Positions 8,630-17,448 of a stretch of 34,218 nt of DNA are shown piece by piece; the first letter of the stretch is position 1, and every line of letters starts with the position of its first letter. A program made the translations under genes and the position numbers. The notes beneath the pieces are model-generated. The model made no database searches and was not told where the DNA came from. It saw only the letters and a program-made list of their open reading frames with translations. The stretch is from an uncultured Nitrosomonas sp. (GTDB lineage Bacteria; Pseudomonadota; Gammaproteobacteria; Burkholderiales; Nitrosomonadaceae): positions 1 to 34,218 of the forward strand of contig CADEDO010000029.1 in NCBI GenBank assembly GCA_902826115.1. Reading direction: 5' to 3'.

Positions 8630-11600
8630 TTAGTCCTGAATCTTGTTGATCAATGGAGGTGGAGTCTCGATGGGGGGTGACTGATTAGTTTGTTTGATTT
8701 TGTGCTGTTTGAGTCCATGTTTTTTAACAAACCAGGAGAAAAATAGCGGTACAAAGATCGTCGCAATAGAAGTGGCCATAATCATGCCGCCAAATACGCC
8801 GGTTCCCATGGATTGCCGGGCTGCTGAACCGGCGCCGGTTGCAATGACCAGGGGAACAACACCCAATATAAAGGCCATGGAAGTCATTACGATGGGGCGG
8901 AAGCGTAATTGAGCCGAGAGAATGGCGGCCTGTTTGATATCAACGCCTTCCTTCATTTTCTGACTGGCAAATTCAACCAGCAAGATGGCATTTTTGGCCG
9001 TCAATCCGATCAGTGTCACCATTCCAATTTGGAAATAAATGTCATTCGGCATATCACGCAGCAATATTGCCACCAATGCACCAACCATCGCGAAAGGAAT
9101 AGCCATAATGACGGCTAATGGAAGCGCCCAGGTTTCAAATTGCGCTGCCAGAATCAGAAAAACCATCACTACAGCCAGGCTAAACGCAAAAACCGCTGCT
9201 GCCCCCATCTTTTTTTCCTGAAAAGCAGCTCCCGTCCAGGCAATCTGATAACCATCCGGCAAAGTTCTGGCTGCAATCTCTTCTACCAATGCAATCGCAT
9301 CTCCGGAGCTGACGCCATGTGCGCCGCTGCCCATTATTTTGGCTGATATCAGTCCATTGAATCGTTCCAACTGCTCGGCACCTACGATAGGTTTAACTAT
9401 GCTCAATGCGGACAATGGTACCATTGAACCGGATTCTGAACGCACATACACTTTCCCCAAATCCTCCGCTTTCATGCGATAAGCTGCTTCCGCCTGCAAT
9501 TGCACGCGATAGGTACGTCCGGAACGGTTAAAGTCATTCACATACAATGATCCCATGGTGCTCTGGAGGGTGGCATAAATATCCGAAATGGAAATACCTT
9601 GCGCGATGGCTTTGGCTTCATCCACTTCAATGAAATATTGTGGTACCGATGATCGCAAAAAAGTATTCACGGTTGCCAATTTCGGTTCCTGTTTCAGGGT
9701 TTGTACAAATTCGCCAACCACGCGAGCCAATTGCGCAGTATCCGGATTCATACGACTTTGCACATAGAGTTCAAAACCGCCTGTATTCCCCAAACCGCGT
9801 ATTGCCGGGGGATTAAACGCAATGGCCATGCCATCGGGTTGTTGTGCACCGATCACGGATAGCTTGCCGACAATATCAGTCGCCGTCGTTGTGCGTTCCG
9901 ACCAATCCTTCAGGCGTATAAACATGGTAGAAACATTGGTTTTGTTACCGCCGCCGATGAAATCCAGGCCGTTGACAGCAAATTGAAAAGCCACGGCAGG
10001 TTCTTTTGCCAGTCCGGTCGTGATGGCATCAGCCGTTTTCATGGTTCTTGCCAGCGTTGCACCATCGGGTAATACTACTGCCGCAATGACATAGCCTTGA
10101 TCTTCCGGTGGAACAAAGCTATCCGGAATATTTTTTACCAGATAAATCAGGCCAGCAATCATTACCAAGAATATCAGTGCGCTTCTGATCGAATGACTAA
10201 GACTCAAGCCAACCAAGCCGACATATAAACCGCGCATATGCTCAAAGTGCACGTTAAACCAAGTAAAAAAGGCCGAATGCTGGTGCGTGGAGCGCAGCAA
10301 AACGGCGCACAGGGTAGGCGTCAAGGTCAAAGCCACGATACCGGAAATGACGGCGGCCACCGCCACGGTGACCGCGAATTGCTGATACAACGCTCCGGCA
10401 ATGCCGCCAAGAAAAGCCACGGGAATAAAAACCGCTGCCAATACCATGGTCATAGCAACCACAGCGCTGGATACCTGCTGCATGGCCTTGATTGCAGCAT
10501 CAAATGGCGATAGTTTTTCCTGCGAGATGAGTCGTTCGATGTTTTCCAGTACGACAATCGCGTCATCCACGACGATGCCAATCGACAGCACCATGGCAAA
10601 CAGCGTCAGCGTATTGATCGAATAGCCCAATACCCACAGTCCGGCAAAGGTGCCAATCAAAGAAATCGGTATGGCAATGACGGGAATCAACGTCGCGCGC
10701 CAGCTTTGCAGAAAAAGATAAACGACGAGAACCACTAGCAGCATGGCCTCGCCCAGAGTTTTGACCACTTCCCAGATCGATGCTTTGACAAATACACTGG
10801 TGTCATAAGAAATCACATATTGCATGCCTTCGGGAAAATAATGCTCCAGCTCGCGCATCTTGGCTTTAACTGCTGCGGCTGTTTCCAACGCATTGGCTCC
10901 AGTGCGCAAAAAAATACCGATGCCCAGGCCGGGTTCGCCATTCAACAGTGTCCGCGTGGAATAATCCTGCGCTCCAAGTTCGATGCGTGCGACATCTTTA
11001 AGATAAAGCACACCTCGTGCCCCACCCGAACGCAGAATGATATTTTCAAATTGCTCCGGCTCTAACAGCCGCCCTTTTGCGGTTACCGAATAGACCAGTT
11101 GTTGATCGGCTAATGCCGGTTCCTGGCCAATCTTTCCGACCGCTGGCTGCGCATTTTGCGCGCGAATGGCGTTGGCGATATCGGTGGTGGTGATTCCCAG
11201 CTGTGCCATGCGATCGGGTCGTAGCCATATGCGCATGGAGTAATCTTGTGCACCAAAAATCCTTGCTTCGCCAACGCCGGGTGCGCGACGTAGATCATCC
11301 AGCAGGTTATTGGTAATGAAGTTACTGATAAATAGTTGCGTATGCTTGGGGTCTTTGGAAGTCATGGCAAAAACCAGCAGCAGATCGTTGGAACGTTTTT
11401 GTACGGTAATGCCGGTGCGCCTGACTTCATCGGGCAAGCGCGCTACGGCGGAATTGATTTCATTGCTGACATTGAAAGTAGCGCGATCAATGTCGGTGCC
11501 GATCTCAAAAGTGATGGTAATAGTCAGTTTGCCGCTGGAATCCGCGCTGGAGCTGAAGTACAGCAACCCTTCAATGGCGCTGAGTTTCTCCTCGATCGGT

Positions 11601-11788
11601 GCGGCGACGGTTTTGATCATGGTCTCAGCGCTGGCGCCTGGAAAAGTGGCTGTTACGATGACCGTGGGTGGCGTTATTTTGGGATATTGCTCAACCGGTA
11701 ACTGCAGAGCGGCAGCCAAGCCAGCCAGAACAATAATGATTGACAGAACCGATGCAAAAATCGGTCGTGCAATAAAGAAATTAGCCAT
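8630..11788 (-). CDS. RND multidrug efflux transporter, HAE1/AcrB family
   Basis: A 1052-residue inner-membrane proton/drug antiporter of standard AcrB length. It begins MANFFIARPIFASVLSIII, the typical first span, and carries the proton-relay Asp pair in GIVVDDAIVVLENIER (Asp408-Asp409). The family signature GLTAKNAILLVEFA follows in the second half. Two large periplasmic loops and about twelve spans are apparent. It lies 11 bp after the adaptor gene and would form with it an energy-driven exporter. No outer-membrane TolC/OprM partner gene is adjacent, so that component must be supplied from elsewhere. The hydrophobic-compound subclass is supported; the actual substrates are unknown. Confidence 0.95.
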   Translation of the reverse strand: MANFFIARPIFASVLSIIIVLAGLAAALQLPVEQYPKITPPTVIVTATFPGASAETMIKTVAAPIEEKLSAIEGLLYFSSSADSSGKLTITITFEIGTDIDRATFNVSNEINSAVARLPDEVRRTGITVQKRSNDLLLVFAMTSKDPKHTQLFISNFITNNLLDDLRRAPGVGEARIFGAQDYSMRIWLRPDRMAQLGITTTDIANAIRAQNAQPAVGKIGQEPALADQQLVYSVTAKGRLLEPEQFENIILRSGGARGVLYLKDVARIELGAQDYSTRTLLNGEPGLGIGIFLRTGANALETAAAVKAKMRELEHYFPEGMQYVISYDTSVFVKASIWEVVKTLGEAMLLVVLVVYLFLQSWRATLIPVIAIPISLIGTFAGLWVLGYSINTLTLFAMVLSIGIVVDDAIVVLENIERLISQEKLSPFDAAIKAMQQVSSAVVAMTMVLAAVFIPVAFLGGIAGALYQQFAVTVAVAAVISGIVALTLTPTLCAVLLRSTHQHSAFFTWFNVHFEHMRGLYVGLVGLSLSHSIRSALIFLVMIAGLIYLVKNIPDSFVPPEDQGYVIAAVVLPDGATLARTMKTADAITTGLAKEPAVAFQFAVNGLDFIGGGNKTNVSTMFIRLKDWSERTTTATDIVGKLSVIGAQQPDGMAIAFNPPAIRGLGNTGGFELYVQSRMNPDTAQLARVVGEFVQTLKQEPKLATVNTFLRSSVPQYFIEVDEAKAIAQGISISDIYATLQSTMGSLYVNDFNRSGRTYRVQLQAEAAYRMKAEDLGKVYVRSESGSMVPLSALSIVKPIVGAEQLERFNGLISAKIMGSGAHGVSSGDAIALVEEIAARTLPDGYQIAWTGAAFQEKKMGAAAVFAFSLAVVMVFLILAAQFETWALPLAVIMAIPFAMVGALVAILLRDMPNDIYFQIGMVTLIGLTAKNAILLVEFASQKMKEGVDIKQAAILSAQLRFRPIVMTSMAFILGVVPLVIATGAGSAARQSMGTGVFGGMIMATSIATIFVPLFFSWFVKKHGLKQHKIKQTNQSPPIETPPPLINKIQD

Positions 11789-11799
11789 GTGGATGATGA

Positions 11800-13077
11800 T
11801 TATTGATTGATAGAGGCGGCATTGGACGGCGAAGGAGGTGCAATATCCCGCAACTTGGGGTCAACCGGCTTGCCCGGCGTTAATTTGATTAAATTATCCA
11901 CAACCACTCGATCGCCCGCATTCAGTCCATCCAGAATAATCCAATCCTTGCCGATCCAATCGCCAACGCTTACAGGGCGTTGCATGACGGCGTTATGCTC
12001 ATTGATCACATAAACATATCGACCCAAATCCGAAGTCATGATGGCAATTTGAGGGACTAGGTAAATGGTCCTGGATTCTCCGGCAGTCACCCTGATACGC
12101 ACGAATTGACCGGGCAAAATGCGCTGATCGGTATTTTCAAAGGTTGCGCGCAGCTGCTGGGTGGCAAGGAGCGGATCGATTTTACTGGCAGCAAAATTAA
12201 TTTTACCTTCCTGCTGATATTCGGATCCATCGGGTAAGATCATTTTGACGCTATGCACATTCTTCTCATTCAAGTGCCCGCCAAAGTGTGCTACCTCATT
12301 ATCCGAGAAGCTGAATCGCGCCCATATCGGGGACAGTTGGGTCAGTGTGGTTAGTAGGCTGCTATTGGCTGATATCAATGCCCCTTCGGAGAACTGGGCG
12401 CGTCCGGTCACTCCATTGGCGGGTGCTTTGACGGTTGTATAGGAAAGATTCAGTTCGGCTTGTTTTACGCGCACTTTGGCCGCATGCAAGGCCGCTTCGG
12501 CTATTGCCAGATCAGCTTTTGCCACATCATATGCACGTTGACTGACGAAATTCTCTGCCAGCAGTTGCCGTTGTCTGTTTTCCTCGCTTTTAGCGCGCAT
12601 TACTCTGACACTCTGCTCATTCAGTAGGGCTTTTGCTTCCGTCAGAGCATTCTGAAAAGGCTCCGGATCAATCAGGAATAATGATTGTCCAGCTTTAACC
12701 GCAACCCCTTCGGTATAGAGGCGCTGCAGAAGAATGCCTCCTACGCGCGCCCGGATTTCAATCTCTTTGGCGCCCTCGGTTTGCGCGATGGTTTCCAGGC
12801 TCATGGGCATATCGACCGGAGTTGCCGGAATGAATGTGACAGGGATGGGGGAATCATTGCGTGATGCCGATTGTTTTGATTCGTTACCGTTACATGCGAT
12901 CAATAGCAGGCTGATCAATCCCAAATAACTGATCATCGCCAATTGATGTTTTGCCAAATTCCACAATGAATTATTTTTCCTGCATCCGCAAACCAGTGCG
13001 ATAGTCATTTGCAGAAATTTTTGGAGATGGGGGATTGTGAATAATTGATGGTTTGTCACTCGGAAAATGTCATCCAA
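11800..13077 (-). CDS. RND periplasmic adaptor lipoprotein (AcrA/MexA-like)
   Basis: The longest reading is 425 residues, but the N-terminal 47 are atypical. A lipoprotein signal MISYLGLISLLLIAC begins at Met48 (ATG at 12934-12936) and puts the lipidated Cys at residue 62, which would give a protein of about 378 residues, normal for the family. That short signal lacks a basic residue unless KH just upstream is included, so the start is uncertain; none of the candidates has a strong ribosome site. Lipoyl/barrel-sandwich halves flank a coiled-coil hairpin (about 110-230, with QSVRVMRAKSEENRQRQLL), followed by beta-barrel and membrane-proximal domains. It links the downstream RND pump to an outer-membrane channel. 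Confidence 0.9.
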   Translation of the reverse strand: MDDIFRVTNHQLFTIPHLQKFLQMTIALVCGCRKNNSLWNLAKHQLAMISYLGLISLLLIACNGNESKQSASRNDSPIPVTFIPATPVDMPMSLETIAQTEGAKEIEIRARVGGILLQRLYTEGVAVKAGQSLFLIDPEPFQNALTEAKALLNEQSVRVMRAKSEENRQRQLLAENFVSQRAYDVAKADLAIAEAALHAAKVRVKQAELNLSYTTVKAPANGVTGRAQFSEGALISANSSLLTTLTQLSPIWARFSFSDNEVAHFGGHLNEKNVHSVKMILPDGSEYQQEGKINFAASKIDPLLATQQLRATFENTDQRILPGQFVRIRVTAGESRTIYLVPQIAIMTSDLGRYVYVINEHNAVMQRPVSVGDWIGKDWIILDGLNAGDRVVVDNLIKLTPGKPVDPKLRDIAPPSPSNAASINQ

Positions 13078-13377
13078 AGTTAAAAATTTAAAAGCCTATC
13101 CATTATGGAAAAACCACAAAAGCGTAATAGGGTTCTGTATAATAGGCCAGATGATAGCTTGACGGATAATGTAGAAGTATTGCATATATGAAGATAGATA
13201 TTCCTCATAATTTTACCTACCTACAGATACATAATAAATGTAATGTGTTTGTGCCTACAAATCTGTCATCCTGATAGATACTAGCTATTAAAAACTGATA
13301 TTGATCGCTAAAGAAATTTTATGATCGGATTAGTGTCCTATTTATTCAAAGTAGATAAATTTTAAAGGTGCGTTGAT
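13078..13377. other. Divergent intergenic region between RND operon and copper-protein genes
   Basis: This 300-bp AT-rich region must hold promoters for the efflux operon (minus) and the multicopper oxidase operon (plus). A possible plus-strand -35 TTGACG at 13159-13164 is followed 17-18 bp later by an AT-rich GCATATAT stretch that could serve as -10. An AAAGGTG ribosome site lies a few bases before the ATG at 13378. No convincing metal-regulator operator was recognised by eye. Confidence 0.35.
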
Positions 13378-15093
13378 ATGCCTATCCATATTTTCATTGC
13401 CATATTGACTTTCTGCATGATGTCATCTGCAGTGATTGCTCAGACATCATTAAAGTTGCCTGAGACAGTCAAAGTTGATCCAGCAGCATTAAACTCTGAG
13501 CCGCCGTGTGATCCAAAGATTGCGCCTGCATGGCGGGAAGCTCAGGAGATTGAAGGTATCAAAATTGAAGCATCACCAGGTTGCAGCCCTGATAATCCGG
13601 CTTGGATCGCGGCAGCGGTTAAAGGAACCAACAACATTTCGATGGATACTTTGATGAAAACGGGTCTTTCGCCCGATGCCATCCTATTGTCGGATGATCT
13701 GGATGGTGACGGCGACCCTGACCGGATTGTCATCAAGCTGGAAATCATGGAATTGAATGGTAAGTCACCCGATTTTCCAGGGGTTCTGCCAACATTTGAC
13801 ATTGCTCCCGGTATACAGCCTGGCGCCTGGGTATTTGCGCCGAAAACGAGTGGCATGTCGACAGAAAATTTTGAAAGCGTAAGAGCTAATCCATTACTGC
13901 GATTGCCTTCTCCCGTGATTCGGGTTGAGCAAGGGGATATTGTGCAGATCGTGCTGGAAAATACCCACTATTTCCCGCATAGCATCCATCTGCATGGTGT
14001 AGATCACCCATTTTCGCATGGCGAGCATGGAGGGCAGGATGGTGTACCTCAAACTAGTGAAGTTGAATTAATGCCGGGCGAACGTCGTATTTATCAATTT
14101 CAGGCGCGCCAACCGGGTACCATGTTCTATCACTGCCACGTGCAGACGCATACCCATTTAGCCATGGGACTGGCTGGGATGATTGTGATTGAAGAAAATA
14201 GACCGAATAACTGGCTGCAAACCTTAAATATCGGCGGTGGGCATGTTCGTCATCCATCGGTGGCCGTCAAAGAGAAGTTTGATCAGGAATATGATCTGCA
14301 CTATCACGCAATGGATAAGGAACTGAGCGGCATTATCCAGAAATACAACGATCCCCGGTTGATTGCGCGCGAAATGAATCAGCGTTACGACATCACAGAC
14401 TCAACAGAGGATTACTTTACCTTGAATGGTTTATCATTCCCTTATACGTTAAGAGAATCGTTAATCATTGTCGAACCCGATCAGAAAATAAAACTGCGCC
14501 TGTTGAATAGTGGTGGTGAACTGATCGCTGTGCATACGCACGGGCATCATGCCACGATTACTCATTACGACGGTGTGGAACATAATCCGGTTGCTCAGAT
14601 CATGCGTGATGTGTTTGACATGGCGCCCGCGCAACGACTTGATCTGACATTGGATACCACTAATGATGGCAAGCATAGCTACGGAGAAGGCGATTGGTTG
14701 ATTCATGACCACCGTGAAAAAGGCATTACGACTAATGGCATGGCAGAGGGCGGTAGTATGAGTTCCATTGTCTACAAATCCTATCTGAATGGAAGTGGTA
14801 TGCCCAAAGTCAGTCACTTTGGTATTGATTTAAGAGAATATTTTACTAAAGAATATTATGAAAGAAGGTTTCCTGTATGGCAGGATCTGGATGAAGCGGG
14901 AAGTCTCGGCTCACCAGCAGGGCAATCAGGTTTTGATGCTGCGACACAGGCTTCATTGCTCAATAGCTTGTATGGATTGATTATAGGATTGTTGATCTAT
15001 CTGATCATAGCTAAACGACAACAAATCAAACAATCGGCTATGGGGATTTTTTCACGCTCCAAAAGCCAAAAAGGGAGTGCCAATAATGGCTAA
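13378..15093 (+). CDS. Membrane-anchored two-domain multicopper oxidase
   Basis: A 571-residue exported protein with a signal peptide ending near VIAQ (about 21). All four His-x-His motifs of a trinuclear copper centre are present: 204-206 (HLH), 252-254 (HCH), 386-388 (HTH) and 443-445 (HDH). A type 1 copper Cys (253) with downstream His and Met (HVQTHTHLAM) sits in the first cupredoxin domain. The matching position in domain 2 is Asp444, so type 1 copper occurs only in domain 1, the layout described for type C two-domain oxidases. An Asp-rich loop DDLDGDGDPDR (106-116) looks like a calcium site. A transmembrane helix at about 527-546 with a basic tail anchors the enzyme with its body in the periplasm. 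The substrate is unknown. The cupredoxin gene overlaps its end. Confidence 0.9.
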   Translation: MPIHIFIAILTFCMMSSAVIAQTSLKLPETVKVDPAALNSEPPCDPKIAPAWREAQEIEGIKIEASPGCSPDNPAWIAAAVKGTNNISMDTLMKTGLSPDAILLSDDLDGDGDPDRIVIKLEIMELNGKSPDFPGVLPTFDIAPGIQPGAWVFAPKTSGMSTENFESVRANPLLRLPSPVIRVEQGDIVQIVLENTHYFPHSIHLHGVDHPFSHGEHGGQDGVPQTSEVELMPGERRIYQFQARQPGTMFYHCHVQTHTHLAMGLAGMIVIEENRPNNWLQTLNIGGGHVRHPSVAVKEKFDQEYDLHYHAMDKELSGIIQKYNDPRLIAREMNQRYDITDSTEDYFTLNGLSFPYTLRESLIIVEPDQKIKLRLLNSGGELIAVHTHGHHATITHYDGVEHNPVAQIMRDVFDMAPAQRLDLTLDTTNDGKHSYGEGDWLIHDHREKGITTNGMAEGGSMSSIVYKSYLNGSGMPKVSHFGIDLREYFTKEYYERRFPVWQDLDEAGSLGSPAGQSGFDAATQASLLNSLYGLIIGLLIYLIIAKRQQIKQSAMGIFSRSKSQKGSANNG

Positions 15094-16048
15094 GGCTACA
15101 ATGATTACTTTCTTGCTTGCGGGTATTTTTGCCATCAGTTCGAACGCAATGGCCCAGGAGAAAGCGAAACCAGACGAACATGATCACAGCAGCCATAGTG
15201 CCAGTCAAGCCAGTGATCCGGCAAAGGATCCTGCAGGCGATCATGTCCATGATCACAGCGATCACAGTGATCACAGTGATCATAGCGAGCATGACATGAG
15301 TCATGACCACAGTGTTGACCACAGTGAGCACAGCACCAGCACTGAATCCGCAGAACATGGCGATGGCCATCATCATCATCACATGGATCATGACCATATT
15401 ATGGATCACGAAGGTACCATGATCATGGGACAGAACCTGGATAAGCTGCCTAGCAGCTGTAAAAGCATCTCGGAGGAAGTTGAAATTACCGTACGTGCCG
15501 GCAGAAAATATGCGGCGAAATTTCCCGGAACGATTTTCGCTTTTGATCAGCAACAATGGAATGTTAAGCCCTGCTCAAAAGTAACCTGGCATTTTATCAA
15601 TGAAGATAATGTCCGCCATCAATTTATGATGCATGGTTTGCCAAAGTATCTGTATAAATATGGCATGTTTCACCTTGAGGTAACCGGTCCCAAGACAGTC
15701 TCCGGCACCATTATCGTGCCAGGATCCGACGACACTTTCCTGGTCCATTGCGACATTTCCCATCACATGGAAAAAGGCATGAAGGCGCAACTGGTGGTTG
15801 GAAAAGGAGCGGAAAATATACCCAGTATTCCTGGGGTAACTCCTTACAACATCAATGACACGTACGAAGCTGAAGATCTACCCAAAGTCTCGGATAAAGC
15901 GGGTCAGAATGCAGTAGTCAGACAAATAACGACGGCATTCGCCACAAATAACTCGCAAAATTATCTAATGATGTTGATTGGAGCGCTGGTCGGCTTGGTT
16001 CTCATTCCATTGATCAGGAAAATACCGTTGCGCAAAAAAAGTGACTAG
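15086..16048 (+). CDS. His/Asp-rich, membrane-anchored cupredoxin
   Basis: A 320-residue protein read from ATG 15086, which has AAGGGAG 8 nt upstream and overlaps the oxidase stop codon; a GTG three codons earlier is a poorer choice. A signal peptide ends near NAMAQ. Residues about 30-110 are extremely rich in His, Asp and Ser, including four D-H-S units and a run of five His, a likely metal-binding arm. A cupredoxin fold follows (about 130-240): the His ligand in VRHQFMMHG, then HCDISHHMEKGM, where Cys to His to Met spacing (+5, +10) fits rusticyanin-like type 1 sites. A C-terminal transmembrane helix (about 295-312) with a basic tail anchors it. Its coupling to the oxidase suggests an electron or copper partner role, which is inferred. 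Confidence 0.87.
   Translation: MAKATMITFLLAGIFAISSNAMAQEKAKPDEHDHSSHSASQASDPAKDPAGDHVHDHSDHSDHSDHSEHDMSHDHSVDHSEHSTSTESAEHGDGHHHHHMDHDHIMDHEGTMIMGQNLDKLPSSCKSISEEVEITVRAGRKYAAKFPGTIFAFDQQQWNVKPCSKVTWHFINEDNVRHQFMMHGLPKYLYKYGMFHLEVTGPKTVSGTIIVPGSDDTFLVHCDISHHMEKGMKAQLVVGKGAENIPSIPGVTPYNINDTYEAEDLPKVSDKAGQNAVVRQITTAFATNNSQNYLMMLIGALVGLVLIPLIRKIPLRKKSD
15251..15286 (+). repeat. Four 9-bp tandem repeats encoding Asp-His-Ser
   Basis: Four in-frame copies of GATCACAGY or close variants (GATCACAGC, GATCACAGT, GATCACAGT, GATCATAGC) lie in the His-rich arm of the cupredoxin. A fifth degenerate unit (GAGCATGAC) follows. The multiple of three keeps the frame if copies are gained or lost. Confidence 0.85.
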
Positions 16049-16081
16049 GCTGCACTAGTACACGTTCGGTTTGTGTTTTTT

Positions 16082-16127
16082 ATAACCAATCAGAAGTGTG
16101 CATTTGCGCATGCATCTGATTGGTTAT
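16082..16127. terminator. Bidirectional hairpin terminator after the cupredoxin gene
   Basis: Thirteen bases ATAACCAATCAGA (16082-16094) pair perfectly with 16115-16127 across a 20-nt loop that can itself pair. A TTTAATTTA stretch follows on the plus strand, 34 bp after the cupredoxin stop. It separates the plus-strand copper genes from the convergent minus-strand pair. Confidence 0.75.
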
Positions 16128-16190
16128 TTTAATTTATCCTTCACAATTGCTTCGCTTTCAATTACACCGGTTCCGGTATAACTATTAGTG

Positions 16191-16655
16191 TTATTTTTTT
16201 GACCAGGGGAAACGGAACCCACCCTGATTACTTTCTGCGGAGCCATTCTTTTCTTCCGGAGGAACAATGCTTGAATTTTTTTCTTGCACATGATCAGCCA
16301 AGTTTTTCTGAGTAGTTTGGGTTTGATCAGTAGCTGCTTTCTTGCCCAGTAATTGATTCAATTGTTGGGCCAGCTGACTGGCAGCATCAATGCTGATTGC
16401 TATCCTGCAAGACATCTTAGCGTCGATGGTGCTCGGCACTTTACTACCTGACTTAATCATGTGATTCAATGCATTCATGGTTTGTGGATCAAGGAATCCA
16501 AAATCCACGATGACCACCCCTTGTCCCGCTTGTACTGACGTCAGATTTGAATAGAGTGGCTGGCCCGAATGCTCACCTTGTTGCATTGCGACTTTGACTG
16601 GTTTTGCATGTGATTGTGGAGCATCACTACCACCTGTATCGTTTTCCTGTGCCAT
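16191..16655 (-). CDS. DUF3467-like small protein, paralog 1
   Basis: A 154-residue protein without signal peptide or membrane span, so probably cytoplasmic. Its core (about 25-105) contains GQPLYSNLTSVQAGQG, VVIVDFGFLDP and MSCRIAISIDAAS followed by a helix QLAQQLNQLL. This fits the DUF3467 pattern: an YxN strand, a hydrophobic strand with Asp-Phe and Pro, then an Arg-containing strand and a C-terminal helix. The remaining 45 residues are a polar, probably disordered tail ending FPWSKK. A GAAGGA ribosome site lies 7 nt before the ATG. It is 39 bp downstream of a closely similar gene, so they are a tandem duplication and probably one operon. Function is unknown. Confidence 0.75.
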   Translation of the reverse strand: MAQENDTGGSDAPQSHAKPVKVAMQQGEHSGQPLYSNLTSVQAGQGVVIVDFGFLDPQTMNALNHMIKSGSKVPSTIDAKMSCRIAISIDAASQLAQQLNQLLGKKAATDQTQTTQKNLADHVQEKNSSIVPPEEKNGSAESNQGGFRFPWSKK

Positions 16656-16694
16656 TTTGTATCCTTCTCATTAGTAAATATCAACTTTTCTCAG

Positions 16695-17033
16695 TCACTG
16701 CGCTTTTCTATGCAGCAATTGGTTTAACTGTTGAGATAAGTTGCTGGCAGCTTCAACACTAATTGCCATGCGGCATGACATTCTTGCACCAATGGTGTCG
16801 GGCACTTTCTCGCCTGATCGGGCCAGTCGGCTCAGCGCGTTGATGGTTTGTGGATCGAGAAAACCAAAATCAACAATGACGACCCCTTGTCCGCTTTGCA
16901 CTGATGTGAAATTTGAATAAATGGGTTGACCGGTGTGTTCGCCCTGCTGCATTCTAATATTGACCTGCGTGGCCTGATTTTCAGTGGCTCCTGCTATATT
17001 TCCTGATTGGATATTACCGCTATTATCTGTCAT
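16695..17033 (-). CDS. DUF3467-like small protein, paralog 2
   Basis: The best start is ATG at 17031-17033, with GGAG about 6 nt upstream, giving 112 residues; a TTG four codons earlier also keeps the frame open but overlaps that ribosome site. The core shares near-identical segments with paralog 1: MQQGEH-GQP-YSN, GQGVVIVDFGFLDPQT and MSCR-AIS. It lacks the long polar tail and ends HRKAQ after the final helix. The strong core conservation with divergent ends suggests selection on a shared binding surface. No catalytic motif is visible. It is first in the pair, so its promoter should lie in 17034-17448. Confidence 0.75.
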   Translation of the reverse strand: MTDNSGNIQSGNIAGATENQATQVNIRMQQGEHTGQPIYSNFTSVQSGQGVVIVDFGFLDPQTINALSRLARSGEKVPDTIGARMSCRMAISVEAASNLSQQLNQLLHRKAQ

Positions 17034-17448
17034 TAATTTCTCCAAAATATTTTGTCGTTAACATGCCTCATGATGATATGGATCATAGGCAAATAGAGCT
17101 AAAAGAGGATTCCTCGCTATCAATATATAAGATTTCTAGTGTTGTTTACAGTCATTTAGGCAAATACCTTGTATCAGTATCCATTGACAGCCCTGCTGAG
17201 TCCTGCAAGACCATCAGTAAGTCAGTAAATAGGAAAAATATTGATCAATTTTCTTACCGATATTGTAAATTTTCAACGTATGTCTGATAACGATCAAGCC
17301 TGTTTAGAGAGCGATCAAGATGTGTTTATAATGGCCTTCTTCCTAATGGTTCGGCATTTGTTTAATCCTATCTGAAGCAGGTGATCATTAGGGAAATATC
17401 ATAAATCCAGTAAAACCGGGTGTTTTTTTAATGAGGTGATAGCTATTC
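17034..17448. other. Divergent intergenic region with a 21-bp spaced direct repeat
   Basis: This 415-bp AT-rich region separates the minus-strand DUF3467-like pair from the plus-strand ROK kinase. A 74-codon open frame (17063-17287, plus) has no family resemblance or ribosome site and is judged non-coding. CGATCAAG occurs at 17291-17298 and again at 17312-17319, each followed by TGTTTA, a spacing of two helical turns. A GAGGTG ribosome site for the kinase lies 10 nt before 17449. Confidence 0.4.

Noticed and set aside
11310-11810. A 166-codon plus-strand open frame across the start of the RND transporter
   Set aside because: It lies antisense to a firmly identified AcrB-type gene, has biased low-complexity composition and no ribosome site or family match.
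15251-15286. Short tandem repeats considered as a CRISPR or iteron array
   Set aside because: The 9-bp units are contiguous, lack spacers, and are in frame within a His-rich coding region.
15038-15556. A 172-codon minus-strand frame opposite the His-rich cupredoxin region
   Set aside because: It is rich in Met, Val and Ile because it is antisense to GAT/CAT-rich repeats; the plus-strand cupredoxin explains the locus.
17063-17287. A 74-codon plus-strand frame in the intergenic region before the ROK kinase
   Set aside because: No ribosome site, no recognisable fold, AT-rich random-like composition.
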